Part shown: in pieces, positions 35,293 to 43,692 of the stretch
Numbering within the stretch: the first letter of the stretch is position 1
How the letters are laid out: each line of letters begins with the position of its first letter
Origin: Peptococcaceae bacterium
Lineage (GTDB): Bacteria > Bacillota > Desulfitobacteriia > Desulfitobacteriales > Syntrophobotulaceae
Assembly (NCBI GenBank): GCA_009782825.1
Contig: WRII01000005.1
Span: 19,490-83,489, forward strand
Length of the DNA: 64,000 nucleotides
Direction: 5' to 3'
The notes under the pieces: generated by a model
Database searches by the model: none
The model's input: only the letters and a program-made list of their open reading frames with translations
What the model was told of the DNA's origin: nothing
Position numbers and translations under genes: made by a program

Positions 35293-35419
35293 GGGCAAGC
35301 AGAGGGGGCGAACAGTTATAAGCTGCGACTTTGCTGAGGAAAATCCTGAGCAACGCAGCGCGTTGATCAGGATTTTCTCAGCATGGAGCGCGTTAAATGT
35401 TCGCCCCCTCTGCTTGCCC
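35293..35419. repeat. 127-bp nested foldback (long hairpin)
   Basis: The outer arms at 35293-35314 and 35398-35419 are a perfect 22-bp inverted repeat (from GGGCAAGCAGAGGGGGCG). Inside, GCTGAGGAAAATCCTGA (35333-35349) faces TCAGGATTTTCTCAGC (35367-35382) with one bulge, and the tip is CAACGC-AGC-GCGTTG. It would fold into one long rod as RNA or single-stranded DNA. It lies directly before the terminal repeat at 35423. Confidence 0.9.
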
Positions 35420-35422
35420 GCC

Positions 35423-35451
35423 TTAGGGACTGTAACTAAATAACTTTGACA
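35423..35451. repeat. terminal repeat shared with the 18.4 kb foldback element
   Basis: TTAGGGACTGTAACTAAATA and the following nine bases equal 18415-18443 exactly. It ends six bases before the stop codon of the TPR gene. A matching left end is not found within 300 bp, so this is either a solo end or the edge of a rearranged element that includes the adjacent hairpin. Confidence 0.8.
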
Positions 35452-35456
35452 GGCAA

Positions 35457-36611
35457 TTAAGCATACTTCAGCAGTTCATTATAACAGTCCACCGAATACT
35501 CATACTCTTGCTTTTGTTCATAAATATTACCCAAGAGAATCCATGCCTTGTCAGCATCCGGTTCAAGGGCCAGAATTTTTTTGAGGACATCAATCCCCTC
35601 AGACCATTGTCCTCGCTGCGCGTAACAGACAGCCAGGTTGTACATGATAGTCACATCCTCACATTCGCCCTCCTTGAGAGCCGTCTTGTAATATTCAATG
35701 GCTTTGCGGCTGCGTCCCAGGGCCATGGAAATATAGCCAAGATTGTTCAGAATAATCGCATCATCCGAACACAATTCATAAGCCTTCCTGAGAAGCGGAT
35801 ATGCTTTTTCCGGCTTCCCCAGCTTCTGATAGACCCCTGCCAGATTGGACAAAACATCCAGGTTCTCTGACTCTGCCCGCAGCACCCGCTCATATTTGCG
35901 GCAAGCTTTATCCAGATCCCCATACAGGGCCTGACAATAAGCCCAGCGAACCAACGTCTCGTTGGATCCCGCGTACCAGTAAGCCCGTTTATAACTGTTG
36001 TTAGCCCCAGCCAGAAACTTAAGCTTCAGCTGAGCCTCCGCCTTCATTTCCCAATAAATACTGCTGCGGGGCTTGAGGCTGCAGCACCCGGCAAAGCAGT
36101 TGAGCGCATCCTGATAATTTTCGCAGCAGAAATGGATATTCCCCAGCCTGAAGAGGATCGCGGCATTTTCCGGATAAGTACATTTTGCGCGATTGAGTAC
36201 AGCAATAGCCATATCCCATTCCCCCATCTCAAGGAGGCAGTCTGCGTGAAGAGTAAAAGCCTTAAGGGTGGAATTCTCATGTTTTCCCGCCTCCTCCATA
36301 TGAGCAAGAGCCTCTTGTAAAAGCCCTTGTCCATAGCTGCATTGAGCGAGAAGTAAATACACTTCGCCTATCTGGCTTTTCAACGCCCGGGGTAAAACCG
36401 TACACAAATAGTCCTTAGGCTCCTGATAAATCTGCCGGGCAATGAGCTTACGCACTTCTTTGAAACGGATCGTCTCCCCAGGATCCTCCTTGAGCATATC
36501 AATCCATTTATCAATATCCTCAGACCCATCGGCGCCGCCAACACGTTTTCTGGGATCAAACCGTTTCCAGTCCAACGCCTTAAGATTTGACGCAAACTCC
36601 TTCCATTGCAT
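35457..36611 (-). CDS. TPR-repeat protein
   Basis: The 384 residues carry about seven to eight tetratricopeptide repeats from about residue 85 to the end (AILFRLGNIHFCCENYQDALNCF, AIILNNLGYISMALGRSRKAIEYY, ADKAWILLGNIYEQKQEYEYSVDCY). The N-terminal ~80 residues (WKEFASNLKALDWKRFDPRKR...) are charged and lack repeats. No signal peptide or membrane helix, so it is a cytoplasmic scaffold of unknown partners. GGAGAGGAG precedes the ATG. The 3' end abuts the repeat at 35423-35451. Confidence 0.85.
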   Translation of the reverse strand: MQWKEFASNLKALDWKRFDPRKRVGGADGSEDIDKWIDMLKEDPGETIRFKEVRKLIARQIYQEPKDYLCTVLPRALKSQIGEVYLLLAQCSYGQGLLQEALAHMEEAGKHENSTLKAFTLHADCLLEMGEWDMAIAVLNRAKCTYPENAAILFRLGNIHFCCENYQDALNCFAGCCSLKPRSSIYWEMKAEAQLKLKFLAGANNSYKRAYWYAGSNETLVRWAYCQALYGDLDKACRKYERVLRAESENLDVLSNLAGVYQKLGKPEKAYPLLRKAYELCSDDAIILNNLGYISMALGRSRKAIEYYKTALKEGECEDVTIMYNLAVCYAQRGQWSEGIDVLKKILALEPDADKAWILLGNIYEQKQEYEYSVDCYNELLKYA

Positions 36612-36811
36612 AAGCCATATCTCCTCTCCTTACAGTTGATATCCCTCAACTGTGGTTTAGAGTAAGACCTTTCTCTCTGGCTCCCTCTATTCCCTTCGCC
36701 AACTCCCAAAATCGTTCTACAAAACCCCCCTTCTTTTCGAGTCTTTTGCCAGAAATCACGATCATTAGAGATATTCAATAATTTTAGATGATTCTTTTTT
36801 ATCACATCATG

Positions 36812-37177
36812 TCACTGTGCACAGGGAATATAAATCTCCTGCCCGGCCGTCAGATATGTACTCTTAAGGTCGTTATATTTGAGGGTCTGCTCAATAAGAA
36901 TATGAGATTCACTATCTGGAAAAGCCTGAGAAACCAACTGCCATAGACTATCGCCTTCCTGAACCGTGATCAGCTTGTAGCTGACCTCCTCCCCGTTGTT
37001 CACCGCAAAATTCTTGGCCGCCGTACCTTCTGCCAACACCGTGGAAGAAACCACAAAGAGCACTAGGGCACTCATCACCCCTAAAACCCCCAAGATCCCC
37101 AAGACCCCTCTCCCGGACTTTCCCCTGGTCAGAACTCCATTTATGACCTCAGCCGTTAATGCGTTTGGGTGTGCCAT
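36812..37177 (-). CDS. YneA-like LysM cell-division inhibitor
   Basis: The 121 residues have one membrane helix (about 24-46, GILGVLGVMSALVLFVVSSTV) and a C-terminal LysM domain (YKLITVQEGDSLWQLVSQAFPDSESHILIEQTLKYND...TAGQEIYIP). Size, layout and the divergent position next to lexA match YneA, which blocks division during the SOS response. Two LexA boxes lie in its promoter region, one between the -35 and -10 elements. GGGGAAGG precedes the start. Identification rests on context and domain layout; sequence identity to YneA is expected to be low. Confidence 0.8.
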   Translation of the reverse strand: MAHPNALTAEVINGVLTRGKSGRGVLGILGVLGVMSALVLFVVSSTVLAEGTAAKNFAVNNGEEVSYKLITVQEGDSLWQLVSQAFPDSESHILIEQTLKYNDLKSTYLTAGQEIYIPCAQ

Positions 37178-37207
37178 TTTCCTTCCCCTTTCGAGTTAAA
37201 ATAACAA

Positions 37208-37219
37208 GAACATATGTTC
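37208..37219. promoter_or_regulatory. LexA box 1
   Basis: GAACATATGTTC, a perfect palindrome that matches the Gram-positive SOS box GAAC-N4-GTTC. It lies just downstream of the -10 of the yneA-like promoter. Confidence 0.9.
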
Positions 37220-37225
37220 TATTTA

Positions 37226-37254
37226 AAAATACACGAACATATGTTCCTTGTCAA
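37226..37254 (-). promoter_or_regulatory. promoter of the yneA-like gene
   Basis: On the minus strand TTGACA (37254-37249), 17 bp and TATTTT (37231-37226). LexA box 2 fills the spacer, so LexA binding would block the polymerase directly. Confidence 0.65.
37235..37246. promoter_or_regulatory. LexA box 2
   Basis: A second GAACATATGTTC, 27 bp from the first (centre to centre). A third, weaker match (GAACATGAGTTT) lies at 37277-37288 on the lexA side. Confidence 0.9.
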
Positions 37255-37387
37255 GGGATTTTCCTGAATTTTTCTCGAACATGAGTTTGTATTTTTTGCC
37301 ATGCTGTGTTAGACTAAATATGTATCCACATTATTAAAAGGATATCAACATTAAAAAATGATATCAACACCAAAGAAAGGCATCATC

Positions 37388-38029
37388 ATGAAAGACTTAA
37401 GTTCCCGCCAACAGCAGATCCTCACCTACATCAAACAGCATCTCTCCCAAAAAGGCTACCCCCCTTCCGTCCGCGAAATCGGCGAAGCCATCGGCCTGTC
37501 CTCCAGCTCGACGGTTCATTTTCACCTGAACGCTCTCGAGGAAAAAGGCTGCCTGCGCCGGGATCCCACCAAACCCCGCGCCATTGAACTGCTCACTACC
37601 CCCGACAGCCCCCTCTCCGATTCCGCCGATGATCTCTCTCTGCCCCAGGTTTCCTACGCCCCTATCATTGGACACGTCACAGCCGGCGCTCCCATTCTGG
37701 CGCTGGAGAATATCGAGGACTATTTTCCGATCCCCGCAGATCTTGCCCGGGACGATGACGTCTTTTTCCTGCGGGTTCGGGGAGATAGTATGATCGAAGC
37801 CGGCATTCTGGACAAAGATCTCCTCCTGGTGCGCCAGCAATCCTCAGCAAAAAACAGTGACATTGTCGTCGCCATGCTCGCCGACGATCTCGTCACTGTA
37901 AAACGCTTCTTTATGGAAAAAAATCGTGTGCGCCTGCAACCGGAAAACGCCGCCATGGAACCCATTTACTCCCGGGACGTTTCCGTGCTTGGCAAAGTCA
38001 TTGGTGTCTTTCGGACTTTGGTAAGTTGA
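37388..38029 (+). CDS. lexA: LexA repressor
   Basis: The ATG at 37388 gives the usual start [39 protein letters not shown], a winged helix-turn-helix. The self-cleavage site is the AG pair in [10 protein letters not shown] (about 98), the nucleophile is the serine in [10 protein letters not shown], and the general base is the lysine in LVTVKRFF. At 213 residues it has normal length and a complete active site. It represses the SOS regulon and itself. It is divergent from the YneA-like gene with two perfect boxes between. Heptad repeat copy 3 follows its stop codon. Confidence 0.95.
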   Translation: MKDLSSRQQQILTYIKQHLSQKGYPPSVREIGEAIGLSSSSTVHFHLNALEEKGCLRRDPTKPRAIELLTTPDSPLSDSADDLSLPQVSYAPIIGHVTAGAPILALENIEDYFPIPADLARDDDVFFLRVRGDSMIEAGILDKDLLLVRQQSSAKNSDIVVAMLADDLVTVKRFFMEKNRVRLQPENAAMEPIYSRDVSVLGKVIGVFRTLVS

Positions 38030-38044
38030 CAGGACTATTAGCAC

Positions 38045-38128
38045 CTTACAGACGCGAAGCGTCAATAAAAAACAAGAAAATCCAATACTGACCACTGACC
38101 ACTGACCACTTGCGGGCAAAGCCCGCAT
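38045..38128 (-). repeat. two-hairpin/heptad intergenic repeat, copy 3 (3 heptads)
   Basis: Read on the minus strand: GCGGGCTTTGCCCGC (38126-38112), three AGTGGTC units, ATTGGATTTTCTTG and GACGCTTCGCGTC. It fills the gap between the convergent lexA and ddl genes; the first hairpin touches the ddl stop codon. Confidence 0.85.
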
Positions 38129-39231
38129 TAGACAAGCTGACGATTCCGCCTTAACACACACCGATTAATCCCAATTTCAATCAGACGATCCAACAACTCG
38201 CCATAAGGCACACCCGAAACCTCCCAGAGTTTCGAATACATCGAAATATTCGTAAATCCCGGCATTGTATTGATCTCGTTGACATAAATCTCCCCTTCAG
38301 CCGTCACAAAAAAATCTACACGGCTCGGACCCGACGCATCCACACCCCGAAAAGTCTCGCAGGCATATTTCTGCAGCCGTTTAACCAGATGCTCCTCCAA
38401 AGACGCCGGGTACACAAGACGTGCCGAATCATTCACATATTTTGCCTCATAATCATAAAACCCATCCGTGGGAATAATCTCTCCCGGCAAAGACGCCTGA
38501 GAATTATGGGTATCTCCCAAAACTGACACCTCTATCTCACGGCCAACAATCTCCGCCTCAATAACAATTTTATTATCAAACCCCAACGCAAACTCCACAG
38601 CCTTTTTCAGCCCCATGCGATCCTTAGCCCGGGTAATACCCACACTAGACCCCAAGTTAGCCGGCTTAATAAAACACGGATACCCCAGATCCTCCTCCAC
38701 AGCTTGGAGCAGCGCCTCCTCGTTCCCGCTCACGAAGTCACTGTCAAAAACCAAATATGGCCCCACAGGCAATCCCGCCTGGGCAATAACCGCCTTCATA
38801 CGATCTTTATCCATAGCCAGAGCCGACCCCAGAATCCCCGATCCCACATAGGATATCCCCGCCAGCTCCAAAGCCCCCTGGACTGTCCCATCCTCGCCGT
38901 TAGGCCCATGCAGAACCGGAAAAACCACATCACAGAGCCCCTGATCTTGGGGCAAACTCTTGTCAAGCCCCACAAAACGCGGCGATGTGGGATCCAAAGC
39001 CAAGGTCACCGCCTGATGATGGGGCAGAACCACCCCATCAGCACTTCCCAGCCACTCCTCTGGCTGAACATTCCAAAACCATCTGCCCTCTTTGTCAATC
39101 CCCACCGCAAAAACCTCATACCGATCCCGATCCAGCGCCTCAATCACCGACGCCGCCGATCTGATGGAAACCTCATGCTCTCCCGATTTTCCACCGAAAA
39201 GAACCACCACTTTTTTCTTCAATGGACTCAT
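38128..39231 (-). CDS. ddl: D-alanine--D-alanine ligase
   Basis: A 367-residue ATP-grasp ligase making D-Ala-D-Ala for the cell wall. The N-terminal VVVLFGGKSGEHEVSIRSAASV is the family start; HGPNGEDGTVQGALELAGISYVGSG, FIKPANLGSSVGITRA and the metal-binding VDFFVTAEGEIYVNEINTMPGFT complete the active site. The dipeptide is the substrate of the MurF half of the fusion at 8-10 kb. The residue controlling D-Ala versus D-lactate choice cannot be judged safely by eye. Confidence 0.95.
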   Translation of the reverse strand: MSPLKKKVVVLFGGKSGEHEVSIRSAASVIEALDRDRYEVFAVGIDKEGRWFWNVQPEEWLGSADGVVLPHHQAVTLALDPTSPRFVGLDKSLPQDQGLCDVVFPVLHGPNGEDGTVQGALELAGISYVGSGILGSALAMDKDRMKAVIAQAGLPVGPYLVFDSDFVSGNEEALLQAVEEDLGYPCFIKPANLGSSVGITRAKDRMGLKKAVEFALGFDNKIVIEAEIVGREIEVSVLGDTHNSQASLPGEIIPTDGFYDYEAKYVNDSARLVYPASLEEHLVKRLQKYACETFRGVDASGPSRVDFFVTAEGEIYVNEINTMPGFTNISMYSKLWEVSGVPYGELLDRLIEIGINRCVLRRNRQLV

Positions 39232-39310
39232 GCCGCTCCTCCTTATAAATAGATTTTCCAGGAATTCTCATGTGGCCTCTGCCTCATGGGCGTTTTTACT
39301 TCATTGCAAC

Positions 39311-40690
39311 TCATTTATAGCCTTCTGTCAGCTGCCCCTGTTCCCACAACCTCAGTGCCGCCCGCACATGAATCTCCTCCAAATAGAGGTACGAACACCC
39401 CCCCTGCAAAAACACATCATAGGGCGGCCGCAGCGGCCCATCGGCCGAAAACTCACTGGTTGCCCCCTGAATAAAAGTCCCTCCCGCCATAATCACTTCA
39501 TCTGTATAGCCCGGCATTTCCCCCGGAACAGGATGGACATGAGCATCAATGGGTGATATCGCGTGAAGCCCTTGACAGAACGCAATCATTTTTTCTCGAT
39601 CCTTTAAACGTATAGCCTGGATAATATCCGTCCGCGGTTCATAAGGTTCGGGACTCACGTCAAACCCCAGCGCCTGCCAAAATCCCGCCGCAAAAACTGC
39701 CCCCTTCAGCGCTTCAAACACTGTCAGCGGACTTAAGTACAATCCCTGCACCATGAGACGCGCCATCTCGCCCGTAGCCCCCAGCTCCAAGCCAATCCCC
39801 GGAGCCGCAAAGCGCGCCGCCGCCCTTTCCACCAAGTCCCTTCTCCCAGCCACATATCCTCCAGAAGGCGCAAGAGTTCCACCCAGATTTTTGATAAGCG
39901 ACCCCGCCAGCAGATCGGCTCCCACATGACCCGGCTCCACATCCTCCACAAGCTCCCCATAACAATTATCCACAAAAATAATAATATCAGGAAATCTCTC
40001 TTTTGCAAAGCGGATAAAATCCTCGATTTGACGCATATTCACAGCGCCCCGCCAAGCATATCCCTTGGATCTCTGCAAGGCAAACATTCTCACTTTTTGC
40101 GCCTGAGAGGCAGCCCGATCCATTTGGTTAACTTGGACCACACACCTCTCAATAGCCGCGTAATCCAAAGTATGATCAGCCATCAGATCAACCGCCTGAA
40201 AGGAAACCCCATATTCCGCCAAGCTTCCCACAGCCTGTCCCCGGACACCCATCACCGTCTGCAATGTATCATAAGGCTGCCCTGTAACAAAGACCAGGAC
40301 ATCTCCCGGCTTCAGGTTCCCAAACAGCGCCGCGCTGATGGCATGAGTCCCCGACACAAACTGATGCCGCACCAACGCGCACTCCGTCCCCATAAGAACA
40401 GCCACAATGCGGTCCATCCCTTCCCGTCCCCGATCATCCAGGCCATATCCGGTGCTGCCACGCAGATCGCTTCCCGCCAGGCGGGCCCGACAGAAAGACT
40501 CCACAACCCGCCGATGGTTACGACGCGCTATTTCTGTCAGCTCAGGCAATTTCCCGGCCAGAACCTCCTGACCCCGTTCGTACGCCTGCCCAATCCAAGG
40601 CGGCAACGGCAGCAAAGACTCTCTTGTTCCAAAATCCCCCATTAACGACAGATCCCCTTCATCCGCATCAGCACATCCAATCAACGCCAA
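39311..40690 (-). CDS. methionine gamma-lyase family protein (YnbB / aluminium resistance type)
   Basis: The 459-residue PLP enzyme belongs to the Cys/Met metabolism fold: VLMGTECALVRHQFVSGTHAISAALFG, DIIIFVDNCYGELVEDVEPGHVGADLLAGSLIKNLGG, where the lysine of LIKNLGG should bind PLP. Although annotated as 'aluminium resistance' in Bacillota, the true reaction is unclear; a C-S lyase is likely. It is normally full length. The piece 39393-39480 recurs at 6795-6881. The first residues MALIGCADADEG may be an over-extension; MGDFGTRES at about codon 17 is an alternative start. Confidence 0.85.
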   Translation of the reverse strand: MALIGCADADEGDLSLMGDFGTRESLLPLPPWIGQAYERGQEVLAGKLPELTEIARRNHRRVVESFCRARLAGSDLRGSTGYGLDDRGREGMDRIVAVLMGTECALVRHQFVSGTHAISAALFGNLKPGDVLVFVTGQPYDTLQTVMGVRGQAVGSLAEYGVSFQAVDLMADHTLDYAAIERCVVQVNQMDRAASQAQKVRMFALQRSKGYAWRGAVNMRQIEDFIRFAKERFPDIIIFVDNCYGELVEDVEPGHVGADLLAGSLIKNLGGTLAPSGGYVAGRRDLVERAAARFAAPGIGLELGATGEMARLMVQGLYLSPLTVFEALKGAVFAAGFWQALGFDVSPEPYEPRTDIIQAIRLKDREKMIAFCQGLHAISPIDAHVHPVPGEMPGYTDEVIMAGGTFIQGATSEFSADGPLRPPYDVFLQGGCSYLYLEEIHVRAALRLWEQGQLTEGYK

Positions 40691-40710
40691 TCCCTATCTC
40701 CGGCGCAATG

Positions 40711-41352
40711 TCACCGAATCATCATATTGAACTTCCTCTCATGCCCAATCGTCGTCACATCCTCGTGGCCCGGAAAAACAGCTGTGGAATCAGGCAGCGA
40801 CATAAGATGCGTCTGGATACCCGTGACCAGCTTCCTCATATCCCCGCCCGGAAAATCTGTGCGCCCTACCGCTTCCTTGAACAACGTATCCCCACTGAAA
40901 ACACCGTCCACTGTTTTCAAACAAATTCCTCCCGGAGTGTGGCCAGGGGTATGCAGCACCTCCACAGACAGCTTTCCCACCGGAATCACATCACCATGCT
41001 CCAACACATCCACAACACCGGCAGCCATACTGAAAGGCTTTCTGGAAACAAAAGCTGTCAGATTAAGGATGGCATTCGTCAGCATCCCCAGATCGTCCTT
41101 ATGAATAGATACCGCCAAGTCGTGAGCCTCTCTGAGCTCCTCCGCCGCGCCAACATGATCGATATGCCCATGAGTCAGCACAATGCGTTCCAGCGTCACC
41201 CCGTTCTCCTCAGCCCACGCCATAATCTCCGGCGCGTTGTCCCCCGGATCAATAACAATACCCTTCATGGTGTCCGGGCAGTAATGCACATAGCAGTTCA
41301 TGGTCATGCCCGGCATATAGGTCTTTAATGTGACAATTTTGCGTAAAAACAT
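40711..41352 (-). CDS. MBL-fold hydrolase (glyoxalase II-like)
   Basis: The ATG at 41352 is chosen because AGGGGGAC precedes it. The 213-residue protein has the metallo-beta-lactamase zinc motif LTHGHIDHVGAAEEL (about 59-73), a further histidine in HTPGHTPGGI, FSGDTLF and a last histidine in FPGHEDVTTIG. Thioester hydrolysis as in glyoxalase II is the usual activity of this short form, but the substrate is not known. It lies between the methionine gamma-lyase-like gene and relA. Confidence 0.85.
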   Translation of the reverse strand: MFLRKIVTLKTYMPGMTMNCYVHYCPDTMKGIVIDPGDNAPEIMAWAEENGVTLERIVLTHGHIDHVGAAEELREAHDLAVSIHKDDLGMLTNAILNLTAFVSRKPFSMAAGVVDVLEHGDVIPVGKLSVEVLHTPGHTPGGICLKTVDGVFSGDTLFKEAVGRTDFPGGDMRKLVTGIQTHLMSLPDSTAVFPGHEDVTTIGHERKFNMMIR

Positions 41353-41523
41353 AATGTCCCCCTGCTTCAGATTTCTAGAATTACACAGCTTTGTTCGTAA
41401 TATTTCACACGTATGTAGATCTCTCAGTAACATTATTATACCGAGTCATACCATATTGTCAAAGTAGGAGTGTGTTTATTTTATTGTACTTAACAATTGC
41501 TATTGCCCTTCCAATATGCCGCC

Positions 41524-43689
41524 TCAGACCCTCTCCGCCACCACAACATCCCTCACCCGGCGCAGCTTCTCCAAAATAGCGCCCAAATGGCTCAAATCCC
41601 GAACCTCGACCCGCAAATAAACCTGGGACATATGCGCTTTATCCACATGAACCGTCAACCCCAGCAAACGGATATGCGTTTCATTGATCACATTCATAAT
41701 GTCGGAAATCAGGTGTGGACCCTCTCTCCCCTCAAGATGAACATCCACAGGATAAAGCGCATCCCGATTCCCCGGAGCCATCCCCATTCCATCCCACATC
41801 ACATCCACCATACGTTCAGGCTCCTGCGTCTGCAAAGCCATCGCTTGAGGACATGTACAACGATGGATAGAGACCCCGCGGCCCCGGGTCGTATAACCCA
41901 CTACGTCATCCCCAGGCATAGGAGAACAGCATTTAGAAAATCGCACCGCCACATTGTCGATCCCTTTCACACGAATACTGGACGCATCGCCCGGCGTACG
42001 CTCCTTAGCAAAATCAATCTCCTCAGGCGCCTGTCGGATCTCTTCCTGAGGCAGCCATTCCTTGAGCTTGAGCAGAACCCGGGTATAGGTAATATTCCCC
42101 GCACCCATAACCGCGTACAAGTCCTCCACCGTGTTCAGGGAAAAATGTTTCGCAAGACGCTGCATATTTTCTGTAGACAGCACCGTCTCCGGCGACAACC
42201 CCATCTTCCAAGCCTGCTTTTCCACTCCTTCCTTACCTAAGGCAATATGCTCCTCCCGCTTCTCCTTGCGGAACCACTGGCGGATTTTGTTCTTCGCCTG
42301 AGACGTCTTCACCATGCACACCCAGTCGCGGCTGGGTCCTTGAGGAATTTTTGACGTCAGAATCTCAACAATATCCCCATTCTGCAGTTTCGTTTCAAAA
42401 GTCGCGATGCGGCCATTGATTTTAGCGCCAATACAGCGGTGTCCCACATCCGTGTGAACCCTGTACGCGAAATCAATGGGACAGGAATCCGCCGGCAATT
42501 CAATCACATCGCCTTTGGGAGTAAACACAAACACCGTATCCGCGAACAGGTCAACCTGCAGCGCTTCCATAAATTCTCCCGCATCCTTGGAATCATGCTG
42601 CCATTCCAGCAGCTGGCGCAGCCAAGCCAGCTTTTGCTCAAAACCCGCCTGTGACGCCGCGTTTTCTTTATACTTCCAATGCGCCGCGATGCCATACTCC
42701 GCCGTTTGGTGCATAGCTCGGGTACGGATCTGGATTTCGAAAGGCTCCCCCGCCTTTCCAATCACTGTGGTATGCAACGACTGATAAAGATTCGGTTTTG
42801 GCATGGCAATATAGTCTTTAAACCGCCCGGGCAAGGGCTTCCATAGGGTATGGATCAGCCCCAGAACCCCATAACACTCATTGACGCTGTCCACAATAAC
42901 ACGGATAGCTGTCAGATCATAAATCTCACTCAAATCCTTGTTCTGATGCAGCATTTTTCGGTAAATACTGTAGTAATGCTTCGGCCTGCCGGAAATATCA
43001 GCATGAACGCCCACTTCTTCCAAGCGCTCCCGCAGTTGGGATATGACCTCATCAACCTTTCTCTCCCGTTCCTGCCGTTTTAAGGAAATCCCCTCAATCA
43101 GATCAAAATATTCCTGAGGATGCATGAACTTAAAAGACAAGTCCTCAAGCTCCCATTTAATCTGAAATATCCCCAAGCGATTTGCCAGCGGCGCATAGAT
43201 CTCTAAAGTCTCCTGGGCGATAGACTGCTGTTTGTTCGGCGTATGATAGCGGAGCGTTCTCATATTGTGCAGCCGGTCAGCCAGCTTGATCAGAATCACA
43301 CGAATATCGTTGGCCATGGCCAAGAACATCTTGCGCAAGTTTTCCACCTGGAGTTCCATCTTAGTTTTGTAGGATATTTTGTTAAGTTTGGTCACTCCGT
43401 CCACCAGATTAGCCACCTCAGCGCCGAATCTGGCCCGCAGCGCCTCCAGCGCAAAGTCAGTATCTTCAGCCACATCATGCAGTAAGGCAGCCTGAATCGT
43501 GGCGGCATCCATCTCCAGCTCCGCCAAAATAATAGCCGTCTCTAACGGGTGTTGAATATAAGCTTCCCCCGAAATGCGGTACTGGTTCCCATGAGCCTCT
43601 TCCGCCAAACGGAAAGCCTCCGCAATATTGTTCCAGTCCTTTTCATTCACATAGTGAGCTTGTTGTTTAAGATCCTGCATGGATGCCAT
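41524..43689 (-). CDS. relA: bifunctional (p)ppGpp synthetase/hydrolase
   Basis: The 721-residue Rel protein makes and removes the alarmone (p)ppGpp. The hydrolase HD site is HDVAEDTD (71-78) with YIQHPLETA before it. The synthetase domain follows (KDLSEIYDLTAIRVIV, MPKPNLYQSLHTTVIG). TGS (DTVFVFTPKGDVIELPADSCPIDFAYRVHTDVGHRCIGAK) and a C-terminal ACT domain complete the regulatory half. Both catalytic halves appear intact, so it is Rel rather than a dedicated RelA or SpoT. recJ ends three bases upstream and the GAGGTG site lies within its last codons, so the two are coupled. Confidence 0.95.
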   Translation of the reverse strand: MASMQDLKQQAHYVNEKDWNNIAEAFRLAEEAHGNQYRISGEAYIQHPLETAIILAELEMDAATIQAALLHDVAEDTDFALEALRARFGAEVANLVDGVTKLNKISYKTKMELQVENLRKMFLAMANDIRVILIKLADRLHNMRTLRYHTPNKQQSIAQETLEIYAPLANRLGIFQIKWELEDLSFKFMHPQEYFDLIEGISLKRQERERKVDEVISQLRERLEEVGVHADISGRPKHYYSIYRKMLHQNKDLSEIYDLTAIRVIVDSVNECYGVLGLIHTLWKPLPGRFKDYIAMPKPNLYQSLHTTVIGKAGEPFEIQIRTRAMHQTAEYGIAAHWKYKENAASQAGFEQKLAWLRQLLEWQHDSKDAGEFMEALQVDLFADTVFVFTPKGDVIELPADSCPIDFAYRVHTDVGHRCIGAKINGRIATFETKLQNGDIVEILTSKIPQGPSRDWVCMVKTSQAKNKIRQWFRKEKREEHIALGKEGVEKQAWKMGLSPETVLSTENMQRLAKHFSLNTVEDLYAVMGAGNITYTRVLLKLKEWLPQEEIRQAPEEIDFAKERTPGDASSIRVKGIDNVAVRFSKCCSPMPGDDVVGYTTRGRGVSIHRCTCPQAMALQTQEPERMVDVMWDGMGMAPGNRDALYPVDVHLEGREGPHLISDIMNVINETHIRLLGLTVHVDKAHMSQVYLRVEVRDLSHLGAILEKLRRVRDVVVAERV

Positions 43690-43692
43690 AGT

